Of a stretch of 64,000 bases of DNA, positions 12,046-22,101 are shown one piece after another. Source of the stretch: Isoetes taiwanensis. Taxonomy: Eukaryota > Streptophyta > Lycopodiopsida > Isoetales > Isoetaceae. Positions within the stretch are counted from its first letter, which is position 1. Each line of letters starts with the position of its first letter. Under the pieces are notes generated by a model. The model did not search any database. It worked only from the letters and a program-made list of their open reading frames with translations, and was not told the DNA's origin. A program made the position numbers and the translations under genes. Location: assembly GCA_021234155.1 (NCBI GenBank), contig JAJEKV010000045.1, positions 8,479,105-8,543,104 on the forward strand, given 5' to 3'.

Positions 12046-13242
12046 TCCTACATCTTCTATTTTTTGTAATTGTCCATTTCCAACTTGAATGTGACCTCCC
12101 AGATCTCCCCACGCATTCCTTTAGAATTTTGGATGTGCAGCTATGGTTTTCTCACCCCACTATCTATAATCATGAAGTCATCCTTGTTAGTTCTGCTTTG
12201 TGAAGCCATAAATGCATCAGACTTGCTTACCTCTTCTTCTTCATCTGGATCTTCTTCCAATTTAACCTCCTCTGCAACATTAGCTTCACGATATGATGTC
12301 TTACCTCTGCCTCGACCTCTTCCCCTGGATCCTGAGCCTCTACCTCCCTTTGGTTTTCCCCTGAAATCATTATTTCTTGGAGTAGAGCAGGTTGAAGCAA
12401 TGTGACCCCTGCCACCACAGTTATAACACTGAATTTCCTTTGATAGTGCTGGGCAATTTACCTTGAGATGCCCATATTTATTGCAGTTGTAACAGGGACC
12501 TAATTTGCTGTCATTTTTCCCTTTTACAAACAGTATTTGTGATGCTTCCTCCTCACCTAGTACTTTCCCTTGCTCAATTTCTGTCTTAAGCATTCGTTCT
12601 GCCTCAAGTTTTGTTTTTGCAATGGTTCTTATGAACATAGAGATGTTACCTAAGCTGGATACTGCTCGAGACATGGCCAGAACTTGCTGTTGCTGAGTAT
12701 ACATTACTCCAGCTCCCTCTAAATCTGCAATAACATTGTCAAACTTCTGTAGAAAATCATTAATGTCATCATTTTCATGGAATTTCAGTCTCCTCAATTC
12801 ATTCTCCAATACATCTATCTGTGAGGATGTCTTTTCCTCATAGTTTGAGATCAGGTAATTCCACATTTGCTTGGGTGTCATACCCCTTAGCTTTAGCACA
12901 ATGCTGGAACTTACCTTGCTTATAATTATGCCTTGGGCCTCCCTTACCCTAGCATTTTCTCCCACTCCCCTTCTTGCTGATGACTCACTTGTGACTTCAA
13001 CAGTCTCTTCATCATTTGAGTTGGAACTGCCTTCAACAGTTCTGCTAGTAAGACTCCTGATCCTAGATTCCCCTTCAGCAGAATCTATCAGATCCCATAA
13101 GTCTTCTACCTGCAACACGTGCTTGATTTTCTCCTTCCACACTTGGAAACCTGAGTCTCCTTTGAACACTTCTATGGCACTTAAGAGGCCTGCTCCAAAT
13201 CTATCGACATGATTGTCAGAACTAGCTAGCTCGATACCACTT
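12046..13242 (-). pseudogene. Copia gag with two CCHC zinc knuckles, protease remnant
   Basis: A frame of about 340 codons (12141-13169) carries a UBN2-type capsid region (VWKEKIKHVLQVEDLWDLI, MTPKQMWNYLISNYEEK, RLKFHENDDINDFLQKFDNV). Two nucleocapsid knuckles follow: CYNCNKYGHLKVNC and CYNCGGRGHIASTC. A Gly/Arg-rich basic stretch and an acidic stretch come next. The frame ends with DDFMIIDSG, the protease active-site region, where the frame is lost. No in-frame ATG is obvious at the gag start, which may be another lesion. Confidence 0.9.
13225..13242 (-). other. Copia primer-binding site (tRNA-iMet type)
   Basis: On the minus strand the 5' LTR is followed after two bases by GTGGTATCGAGCTAG. 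This matches the usual TGGTATCAGAGC site for the initiator Met tRNA up to TGGTATC and then diverges by a small deletion. Confidence 0.7.
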
Positions 13243-14037
13243 TGTTAGTATGCGGACTAAAATTCTCACAGTAACAATGCAATGTGCAAAACACCTTATG
13301 TCATATCACAATGGATTTAGCTCAATGCTTACAATAATATCATCAAAGAAATAGATCCTTGTCTTAAGAACTTAAGAACTTCAAGTCATTCGTCAAATGA
13401 CTTGAGACAAATTTAATTTCTTACCATAGAACTTAATGCTTCACAACATCATTCATATGAAAAACAAAACCTATGGTAATTTCAAAGCACATAATTATTC
13501 ATACACCAATGTAATCACCTTATAGATCGTGACTAAACCTTTGATATATTATCTTCCGGATTCCTCTTTCCCCTGTAATCGTCAGTATCATTTTTTTAAC
13601 TCTTCTCCTTGTATTTACATTGATCAGTCCGACGGTCTGGGGAACCACCGAACTCCAACAACATACCTGTACAATCCGCATTCGACCGAGCTCCATGAAT
13701 TTCTAACTGTCTCAGATTCATTGGACCGAGATTTTTCCTTAGGGTCAACTTTCCATTTTATGTACAATGATTTTCTTAACCTTCGACCTTTGAAATGTGT
13801 ATACTGTACAATATACCCTAGTAAACCTCCAACCATAGATATGTGAATACATATTAATAACTGAGTATTCACATTCACTTTGCTAGATTTGAAGAACTAG
13901 ACCTGAACCTAGCTCAACCATAATAAGTTGGAGTTCATGCCAATTTTCAGTGCTTCAGAATCACACTGATCTATTCTTCCTGTGATTTGTTCTCCTTCTG
14001 TTAAATGATAAATCATGAGATGAACCATAATTTAACA
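13243..14037 (-). repeat. Copia 5' LTR (right end)
   Basis: Partner of 8128-8924. Begins TGTTAG and ends TTAACA on the plus strand, and is followed directly by the second AGTTT target copy. Confidence 0.95.
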
Positions 14038-14660
14038 AGTTTTGTATATTCAAAAAATATGTAACAAGCAGATTTCTAATGGCTTTTATTTTTGTTAAAG
14101 AAATATAAATGGACATTTCAAAAAAATTCATGCATTTGTTTATACTCCAAATTGTCAATCATGCACCTAATATTGTTTCTAGGTTGAATATCATTGAATG
14201 AAAAACAAATGATTTATCAAAAGGCATGTGCATCCACTACCCCCCAAGTTGCAACAACAAGTGGCAGTCGCAACCCTATTGCATGTTAATTAAGTACTTT
14301 TGGGGGGGTGGTCAAAATGCACTTTTGCTACTATTTTTCAAAATCCTACCAGATTTTACCCTCTTTTTGTGCAAGAAATTAGGAATCTTTAAGGAATATT
14401 CTCTTTGGTCCTGTTTAGATGATTTGGTCCCGTTTAATTTGCAATCTTGTTTTGTATCTCTTCAAGCATAATGCCAATTACTTCTCTGAAGACAACCCTA
14501 GATATATCATAGTTTTCTTCTTCACATCAAATGATATTGTAACCCTGCCATTCTTATCTGGGGTGACCTTTAAGATCCATGAGCACAAAATAGTATCTAA
14601 CTCAAGCCATTGATGCTTTTCAATAGGGTTTTCCTTCATTTCCTTGTCCAATAGTCTCTA
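14038..14660. repeat. P1 repeat unit, right part
   Basis: From 14060 it matches 50786-51330 closely (shared CAAGCAGATTTCTAATGGC). The match stops abruptly after CTCTATAT at 14660. On the minus strand both copies encode a conserved stretch containing QWLELDTIL-SWILKVTPD, weakly reminiscent of a copia gag, but I would not name it. The sharp end at 14660 marks the left border of the following composite locus. Confidence 0.8.
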
Positions 14661-15115
14661 TATCACAACAACCCCAAAATCTGCTTTATGTGTAGTTTTT
14701 TGCTGTCTTTTTTGCAAAAAAACAACACTTAAAAACTACCCATAGTAATGTTCCGAAAATGCTAGAAAAAACGCATAGGTTTTTTGTGTGGTTTTTCACA
14801 CACAAAAGACGTGTAGTTTTTATGCGTGGTTTTTAGAAAAAGGGTAAAAGCACGCTGTGGTGTATCAAAAACGTGCATTTTGACGCCACATTTTGGCACC
14901 ACCTTTGTGGTAGAATCGGGTGGTGCATACCGAAGCGGAGATTGCGGGAGTGCGAATTAATGAGCGTCGGTTATTTTGAATTTTATGCCACGTCATTGTC
15001 CACCTTTTTGAATTAGCAAAGAATCACCTTTTCCTCTGTTTTTTTGCCGCTTCTTGCCGATTGAACCATCACCTCTTCCTCTGTTTTTTTGCCGCTTCTT
15101 GCCGATTGAACCCTA
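14661..15115. repeat. Subterminal-type repeats and 45-bp tandem repeat
   Basis: The motif YGTRGTTTTT recurs four times between about 14690 and 14835 (TGTAGTTTT, TGTGGTTTTT, TGTAGTTTTT, CGTGGTTTTT). Such clusters are common just inside the ends of plant DNA transposons. A 45-bp unit is then duplicated at 15025-15069 and 15070-15113, directly before an ATG at 15116. No matching inverted end was found on the right side. Confidence 0.55.
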
Positions 15116-15640
15116 ATGGAGTCAGAATTGAACGCCACTGGTTACACGATGAAATCTCTCCTCAAACAAGAGATTGTGCTCCACGAAGATCTAAAGAAGC
15201 TTTGGGGTGACAGAGTTCCAAATAAATCATCTACGTTTTTTCCCCAAATGTTTTGTTCAAACCGAAAAATTAAGGCATATGTTTTCTTGTACAAAGTTGA
15301 AGAATCCGAAAGCAATGAACAATACAAAGAGTTCATGCAAATTTACAAAAGAATTACAGAAAGCCACATACATGGGGTGGAATGGCTCCCCGAACTCAGC
15401 AAAGGGCTTATTATCTCATGATATAAAGGGGAGGTCATTAATTGGAAGAGCTTCTGATTATTATAAAACTCCCGATGAGAAAGCAGAGGCCGCTTCTTCT
15501 AGACCCAAGAGAAAGCATAGGCAAATCCAACCCGACGAGGAGGAAAATAGTAAAAGTGACGGGGGATGATGAAGATGATAGGGAAAAAACCAAATCGGGT
15601 TCCTCTAGACCACACATTCAATCTGAACTCACAATCAAAA
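15116..15640 (+). CDS. Unrecognised ORF (first coding piece of the composite locus)
   Basis: A 101-codon frame starts at an ATG right after the tandem repeat and begins MESELNATGYTMKSLLKQE. Near 15390 an overlapping frame continues with a Lys/Arg/Glu-rich stretch (SRPKRKHRQIQPDEEENSK). This suggests a frameshift or an intron. No domain is recognised. The basic and acidic stretch could be nuclear, but that is a guess. It lies upstream of the coiled-coil, FCP1-like and Ulp1-like pieces on the same strand and could be an N-terminal exon of that set. Confidence 0.4.
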
Positions 15641-15934
15641 CGTAAAAGCAGAGCAATGTTCGAGACCAAAACATGCCATTGCGGTATGTTCAATTATTAG
15701 TTGTGTTACAACAGAAAAAAATCTCAAGCTTGATCTAGATTGTTTCTATCAACACGTAAAAAAGCGTAACATCAAATCCACTTCAAGAATCAGGTATGTC
15801 TACTACCATTTTGCATCATATTGGCTGTATTGTCATGTTGTGTCTCTATGATGCCATCTATGGGGCATTTCGTGCAATGGATGCTAGAATGATAGATGAG
15901 GTATGTGTGGTGGTGGTGAGTTGTTGGCATCCAC

Positions 15935-16500
15935 CATGTCCCACACCACACCCCATGATCTCCCACCACTACACTCTACCATCTCCCCACCGCCACACTC
16001 CCACACCCACACACCACCACCACACTCCACCATCACCACCACCACACTCCACCACCACCACCACACCCTCCACCACCACCACCACACTCCACCACCACCA
16101 CCACACTCCACCGGACTCCACCATGTCCCACACCACAATCCACAACCACCACACTCCACCACAACCACACCACACCCCACCACCACACCCCACACTCCAC
16201 CACCACCACACCACACCCCACCACCACACCCCATCACCACACTCTACCATGTCCCACGCCACACTCCACCACCACCACACACCCCACCACCACACCTCAC
16301 CAGCACTACACACACCACCACCACCACCACACACACACCACCACCACACACACACACACCACCACCACCACCACCACCACACACACACACACACCACCAC
16401 CACCACCACAGTGTGTTGTGTGGTGTGTACTGTGCAGCGTATGTTGTGTGGTGTGTGGTATGTGGTGGTGTGTAGAGACTACCTTGTGTTGTGTGGTGTG
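15935..16500. repeat. CCA-rich simple repeat followed by GT-rich complement
   Basis: About 15935-16410 is almost purely C and A with T interruptions, built from CCA, CCACACT and CACA units. From about 16411 to 16500 the composition switches to G and T (GTGTGGTGTGT units). The two parts are partly complementary and could fold on each other. Long His/Thr/Pro ORFs across it are composition artefacts. Confidence 0.9.
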
Positions 16501-16573
16501 TGATTGTGGTTTTCCATCAGTACGTGGCTTACTATGTTAGGAGGCTGACATATACGTAGTGTTTTGTTTTGCA

Positions 16574-17310
16574 GACTATGGCAGACTTGTGAAGGAATGG
16601 TTGGCTGCAACATCAGCTAGGTTTGATAGATGCAAGCAACGATTGCAAGCAAACGAGGATAGGAAAAATGATATCAAAAGAAAGATTGAGTTGATGGAGC
16701 ATAAAGCATTAGAAATTAGAGCTGATTTGCACAGATGGCAATCAATCATGACAGCAAATCCGAAAGCAGCAGAGGGTGTTCGGGTTGTGTTCAACTAAAG
16801 GATGAAGAGCTAAATGGTACAGTGTTGCCTGGGCTGAAACAATTAAATAAGGAATTAACAGAAACTGAAATTGAGCTAAAGGCATGTGAAGACTTACTGC
16901 TGGAGCTGCTACCTCGAATGCAAAGATTTGAGATTTTTTCTGAGCGTAGTGGTCATGACACTCCTTTAGATCCTGCACTTCCAATGCTTCCTGAGGCAGA
17001 AGAAGAGGGTGATGAAGGTTGTCCATTTTGTGGATGTTGTCTGAAATGGAAGGGTAAAATGTTGCCAGTTGTGATAGCGAGAATCGCATCCAAGATCACA
17101 TTCCATGTCTATCACACCATTTGAGGTAAATATTATCATCTCTAACCCTCGTCTAAAGACTCTATTGATTTTGAATTTGTTTTGCAGACACTCTAGAACC
17201 TGCTGCAGCCCCAGTTGTGCCCACATTATGACTGAGACATGGCTTTTGGCTTTTGGTGTTCGAGTGGTACCACAAGAACCAATAGACACAAGTAAGTCCA
17301 AAGAGGGGTG
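16574..17310 (+). pseudogene. Coiled-coil and Cys-cluster protein, frameshifted
   Basis: A splice acceptor (TTTTGCAG at 16567-16574) opens a frame with a Lys/Arg/Glu-rich helix (RFDRCKQRLQANEDRK, IKRKIELMEHKALEIRADL). Near 16790 a frame change continues with ELNGTVLPGLKQLNKELTE and a second coiled coil. It then reads EGCPFCGCCLKWKG, a Cys cluster like a zinc site. A GT-AG intron fits 17125-17188 (AG|GTAAAT to TTTGCAG|AC). No family is recognised. It sits between the CCA tract and the FCP1-like domain on the same strand. Confidence 0.45.
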
Positions 17311-17382
17311 AAAGCAAGGTTTGGGAAGTCTCGATGCTTGTACTCAGGTTTACTAACCCTGGCTTAGTCTCTTTCGTTTGTC

Positions 17383-17462
17383 CTGTTTGATGTATCTAAT
17401 TTGCCCCCTAGGATGAGGTCGCCACACTCATTTTAGGTGGCTTAATTAGATACATCAAGCAG
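17383..17462. repeat. Inverted repeat, 19-bp arms
   Basis: TTGATGTATCTAATT at 17387-17401 pairs with AATTAGATACATCAA at 17444-17458. Four more outer pairs, one of them a wobble, extend the stem. The loop is 42 nt. It lies between two coding pieces of the composite locus, either as a small MITE remnant or as a transcript hairpin. Confidence 0.7.
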
Positions 17463-17763
17463 AAACTTCAAAAGGGAGTAAGCCCGACATAAAACAAGAT
17501 AGCAATCTGTGGGTTAATTGGATGTTTGTAATTGCTGAGTACAGGCATCGAGACTTCCCAATCTCCAAGGAAACTCACCAGGCTTGATATTGTTCGCTGC
17601 AAACAATATAGATTCGCTGCAAACAAGTGCCTTAACTAATGTTTCTTCGATGTTGTCACGAGGTCTCTTGACTTAGTGTTTGCGCATTGCGAAAATTTGA
17701 GACCAAGGATATCCAACAGCTTATCCATGCCTCGATAAGTTATGAGATCAAGATACCTCCCTG

Positions 17764-18834
17764 TTGTACCTAGAATTCACCCCATTTGATACTCCTAAGT
17801 CAATCCCAAATTCCGACGGGCAGTGGAGACTCCAAAACGAAATTTGGATAGTCAATCGAATGCGGTCAGATCAAGTAAGTACCGATGCCACATACATGAT
17901 TTATTTTTTTGTATTTTTCTGTGGTCTTCCTCATTTCAATTATGTTGCAGAGATAAATGCTACTGCAACTGGAAGCCATGGCGAAGAGATTCCTAGTGCA
18001 TCTGATTCAGGGGGGGGAAATTAATTCCCTTGAGATTCATTCTGTACGGGGTCCTTCACCAGAAAAAAGTTTTGGTGCTGAATATGAACCAAATGCGGAT
18101 GCAGGTGATGAAGTTGACAAAGAAACCCCGGATCCTGGACAAGATGCAGACTGCTCAACGAGTCCAATACAACCTCAACCAACAAAAACCAAGAGGTTAA
18201 CTGAAATTCTTCTTGTTCTGGATTTTAATGGGGTTTTAGGCAAGTTTTATGACTTGAAAGAGAGGATTCCTGCATCGGTCGAGCCAGAAGTGACCATCCA
18301 GAAATTGAACCATCAAAAGTTTGCAGTTTCCAGGCCTGGATTACAGGAGTTCTTAGAATGGTGTTTTTCAAAATTTGAGATTGCATTGTGGTCCAGCATG
18401 GCTAAGAGTATTGTTGATGAGAAAGTTGCTGCATGAATATAAGGGCAGATTTCTTTTTATTTGGAATCAGGATGACTGCACCAACACAAAATTAAAGGTG
18501 GTTAATAAGCCAATTTTCCTTAAGGATCTGTCCAAAGTGTACCAGAAATTTTGGAGATACCAGGTGACAAACACATTGTTGATAGATGACAGCAGATATA
18601 AGGGTTCTGCCAACCAGCCGAACACAATGATATGTCCAAATAGTTTTGCTCCCGACAAGTTGGATTCCAATTTCCTTTTGGAGCAACTCAAACCATGGCT
18701 GGAGGGACTTCTGGCTGCAGAAAGTGTGCCAGCTTATGTGAAGGAACATCAAATGTGGAACATGTGGGATTCTGAAGAGTCGCGCAACTGCATGAAAATG
18801 CTCGACAAGTATTTTCATAAATGAATCTTGTAAA
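17764..18834 (+). pseudogene. FCP1/SCP-like HAD phosphatase domain, frameshifted, atypical active site
   Basis: The domain resembles the NLI-interacting-factor/FCP1 phosphatases, which remove phosphate from Ser/Thr residues such as those of the RNA polymerase II tail. An intron fits about 17875-17950 (CAA|GTAAGT to TTGCAG|AG). The HAD motif I reads LLVLDFNGVLGKFYD, so the second Asp of DxDx(T/V) is Asn. Later motifs are VSRPGLQEFLEWCF, IALWSSM, FLFIWNQDDC and NTLLIDDSRYKGSANQPN, ending MLDKYFHK with the stop at 18822-18824. Two lesions split it: a run of eight G at about 18010, and a frame change at about 18425-18440. The Asn suggests loss of acid/base catalysis even before the frameshifts. 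A possible poly(A) signal AATAAA follows at 18849. Confidence 0.75.
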
Positions 18835-19069
18835 ACTCTTTGAAAGTCAATAAAAGTAAAAAAATTTCTATGATATGTGTTGTACTTTTTCAATTTAAAA
18901 TATTTAAATGGATTGTGAGCAAATGTTTCGTGTGTGTTTAGAACTAGAGATGATAGAGCTTCGGCAGTCCCTGACTATCTAAGCCAAATACACATCTGGA
19001 AGTGGTGCTGAGTGGAACTGAAACTGTCGTGATTAGCTCCACCGACATCAAAATTTTGGAAGCTCATAC

Positions 19070-19875
19070 GCAGTGGTTCAATGATCAATTGATCCTCCTC
19101 TTCTCAAGGTGATACTTTCATCTGATTTGTGATCATCAGGATTGTGCCAGATGATATGCATATGTTTGCAGATACATGGAATACTACTTGATTCTCCAAG
19201 GAATGAGCCATCCCTTTCATTTCTTTGACCCTCTTTTTCACTCGACATTGTCCAAGGACACAAATAGCTACAAAACAATAAGGAAACATGTGAATCTGGA
19301 TAAGTGCCAGTACATGTTTTTGCCTGCTTGTGATGGACATCACTGGACCTGTTTTCTGATTGTAAGCCACGCGTCTCGCATGAGATATAAACCAAAGATA
19401 TATCACTTTGATAGCTTTCGGGCTTGCGTGCGTATGGACATATTGAGAGGTTAGTGCTTGCTCATTGCATTTTGCTTGTTGTGGCACAATGACAACAAAC
19501 TTTGAGTGCGTTCCACGGAATTGCTTGGACACAATAATTTCAGCTTTACAACCTCGGATGTTGTGAAAATTTCGAGCACGCCTCTTCAAACCGATGGTCA
19601 TTCATGTATTCCTGCCAGATGTTCGTTTATGCACAAATTTGTGAGGGGGTACTTAAAAGGAGTGAATATATTGTTGCCTGATCTAGTAAGTCAACTTAAA
19701 TGCAAAGCAGACAAAACCAAACTCCGTTATTGACAAAGTGTGGTCAATCGCAGTTGTGGACATTTCAGACCAGGATCTAGTTGATGTTAGAGTGTTCATG
19801 CTTGAAGTTTTAAGATTAGAAGCAACAAAAGCTGGAACTGAGAGGAACATATGTATTGGGAAGTATGTAGGTGCA
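19070..19875 (+). CDS. Ulp1-like (C48) cysteine protease, partial, spliced
   Basis: Ulp1-family enzymes cut SUMO or related conjugates, and copies are often found inside plant DNA transposons. The pieces are in family order: QWFNDQLILLFSR (19073-19115), then an intron ending TTTGCAG at about 19171. Next is YMEYYLILQGM with FLPACDGHHWTCFLIV, which holds the catalytic His (HHW), and IYHFDSFRA, which holds the catalytic Asp. After a GTTAGT donor at about 19451, the piece PLQTDGHSCIPARCSFMHKF carries the Gln and catalytic Cys. It ends GVNILLPDL at a GTAAGT donor at 19685. A further frame continues near 19745 (VVDISDQDLVDVRVF). All three catalytic residues are present, but exon joins are inferred by eye and the N-terminus is not defined. 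Confidence 0.7.
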
Positions 19876-20095
19876 TGAGTCACCTCGTACTTAAATCACT
19901 GTATATCTTTCTTATGTACATAATTGTTATTGTAACCTCGATTCATTTCAATGAAAATTCATATTCAATTCATCTCACAAACAAAGGAATCAAGTGTTTC
20001 AGAAGAATTCAAATCTTCAAAAGAAATCAAGACAAACTCATTTTCACAGCTGAAGCACAAAACTTCACATGAGTTAGAAAAAACTACGAATGGTT

Positions 20096-20821
20096 TTACA
20101 TTTCATCATCATCAGAAAGAACTTCGGGTAAATTCTGTAAAATTTTCTCCTCATCTAAAGGATCCAGCCTATATACAGTCCTGTTTTGACGTTTAGTTGG
20201 TGGCATGTGAAGTCTGATTGCACAGATCTGTGTTGTGAATACTATGCCTAAGGCGTCTTTACTGCAAAGATCATAGCTGACGGTTGATCTTGCGCCCTTC
20301 TTGTAATACATACCTTCTATGACACTATCACCGGCGAGGTACCATGTTCCATTGAGTTGGAAGTCTTTCTCCACTATCCATTTTAGTTTTGTGCACATCG
20401 TAATCCAAAATTCAAACCCTCATCATTCCCTTTCGAGCAACGACAAAGAAAAATTATCACCAACTCTAAGTGCCTCTGCTAACATCGTGGGATTGGAGGA
20501 GAACAAGGACCTGCTGGATTTACGGTCCTCAATGTCAGCATGCACATTGGAGGATGGTACAATAACTTGAAGTTTCCAATCATCAACATAGTGCTTGTTC
20601 ACACAACTGTCCCACATGCCATCCAAGCAGTAGCTGCAGAAGCATGAAAGTTCCCTCGTGTGCAACTGCAATGGAGATTCAGGATTGAATGCATGTACAC
20701 AATGGATCTGCCTAGTGTCCAAAATCCTTTTTTCACCCCATGCTTTCTTTCTATCTATATCACAAGGCCCCCAAAAATTAATTGTTATCAGTTTTTTACA
20801 ACAATTTTTGCATAAAACCAC
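20096..20821 (-). pseudogene. C-terminal half of a transposon-type protein (Cys-rich SCFC...C family)
   Basis: Two overlapping minus-strand frames, 20423-20821 and 20096-20398, read as one protein with a frame break near 20410. The visible motif is IHCVHAF...RELSCFCSYCLDGM with C-N-HYVDDWKLQ after it. After the break it reads WITMCTKLKWIVEKDFQ, LAGDSVIEGMYYKKG and MPPTKRQNRTVYRLDP. From memory this layout belongs to a widespread family of transposon-associated proteins. Their N-terminal half carries DFAENY, SDG and HGKGEHDG motifs, and exactly such a half lies at 35890-36766 on the same strand. The gypsy insertion and older repeats lie between the two halves, so they may once have been one gene. 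Confidence 0.6.
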
Positions 20822-21478
20822 TATAGTAAAGTAATATTATTTTGTGGGTTAATATGTTGATTAACAATGAATAGTTATATAAGGTGGTTCATACTTATGA
20901 TTTATTGTCCTAGTTTCTTATAACAATTCACCATCATGGTTTAATGGAAGCTAGTCTTTAATACTTGTTTTTAATAGCGCTTTACTGCCATGTTTTAAAC
21001 ATGTGGTCTAACTGTCTAATAGTGATGATTTCTACATTACTTGTTTGTGCAACTCAATGAGGTTGTCTAATGAAGTTGTCCTCATCTTTTTGTATGAGCC
21101 AATGTTGTTCCTTACAACAAAATATCCCATTTTTTTTTCTCAAAAAGTATAATGGTTCCTTCATCAAGATAGCCAAGGCTTGCAACTTTAACCTATTTAA
21201 TGATAAGAACAAATCAATGGCATTTTGGATGATGCAACTATAAACATAACAATACATGCACACCTTAGAAACCATTGCCATTTAAAGACAGAAGTGGCCA
21301 ATGTTTTTTCCATGAACTTGTTACATATTTTTTTAATCATATTCTTGATGTTTATATTGTGTAATTGATCTTGCTTTATATAACAAGTTAAGAAAGGTTC
21401 CTTGGACAAACCACTAAGGAAATTAGTGCAAAAATCTTATATCAAAATATCAATATTTACGAACATATATATGGCCAT
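20822..21478. other. AT-rich DNA left of the gypsy element
   Basis: No coding or repeat structure recognised. The last five bases (GCCAT, 21474-21478) are the left target duplication of the gypsy element. Confidence 0.4.
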
Positions 21479-22066
21479 TGTTAGTCCTGTGCCTCCTGGT
21501 ACAGGACTATTCATGCATTCGACGGACCAAGCCAAGGCCAAGACTCCACAAACCGGCACGGGTCAGTCGTCCAAGGCCACACAGAAGACCAAGCAGACCA
21601 CGCAGTCAAAGGGCGCGCCTGCCTTCAAAAGAAGGCGCTCAGACAAGTGACGGCCCGTCACCGCCTGCGTCAGCGTCAGCGTGATTTCAGGCTTTTCAAG
21701 AGGCACCGCCAGCATTCCTGCAAATCAGGCCTCCTTCCAGGAGTCGGCACCGAAATCAGTCGGAGTGTCTATATTGGGCCAAAGGCCATTGTACTATATA
21801 TATGAGTAGAGCTAGCACATGAGTTTTTAGATGAGTTTTGAGTCTTGTCTCAGTTCAGTTTTCTCTCGATTGCGAGAGCTCATGTATCTTCATTGACATC
21901 AAGGAAGCTTATTATTGTGATCTCATTGTTCTTGTTGTTTCCTTTTCTCTTTTTCTTGTTCTTTCTTGCAAATCCCGCGTGACATAGCTCCCGGATTCTC
22001 CTGTTAGATCCAAGGGTCCTCACAGAGGGCTGTCTTGCAGGCGTTCCCGAACCCAGACCCCAAACA
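21479..22066 (+). repeat. Gypsy 5' LTR
   Basis: Begins TGTTAGTCC and ends CCAAACA. It holds a 47-bp segment (around 21711-21757) that is missing from the 3' LTR. A TATATATA stretch lies at about 21795. The first 172 bp carry an open frame ending KRRRSDK, which is the tail of the 3' ORF in the other LTR. Confidence 0.95.
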
Positions 22067-22067
22067 C

Positions 22068-22083
22068 TGTCGCCGCTGCCGGG
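22068..22083 (+). other. Gypsy primer-binding site (tRNA-Asp type)
   Basis: TGTCGCCGCTGCCGGG starts one base after the LTR. It matches the common plant gypsy site TGGCGCCGTTGCCGGG (complementary to tRNA-Asp) at 14 of 16 positions. Confidence 0.8.
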
Positions 22084-22101
22084 TCTGATTTTTCTTCCAT
22101 C

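Larger units (their letters stand above)
8128..14037 (-). mobile_element. Ty1-copia LTR retrotransposon, complete but defective
   Basis: The element is bounded by two LTRs of about 795 bp and by a perfect 5-bp target duplication AGTTT (8123-8127 and 14038-14042). P2 at 37490-37505 is the matching empty site with a single AGTTT. Reading on the minus strand, the order is 5' LTR, primer site, gag with two zinc knuckles, protease remnant, integrase, reverse transcriptase, RNase H, polypurine tract, 3' LTR. Integrase before RT is the copia order. Stops and frameshifts break the polyprotein in at least four places. The LTRs differ at roughly ten positions, so the insertion is fairly recent. Confidence 0.95.

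Noticed and set aside
15796-16503. Long His/Thr/Pro ORFs on both strands
   Set aside because: They are produced by the CCA simple repeat, which is open in several frames. There is no start context and no family.
20096-20821. Zinc-finger transcription factor
   Set aside because: The Cys pattern (SCFC..C with C-N-HYV) does not fit known plant zinc fingers and fits a transposon-associated family better.
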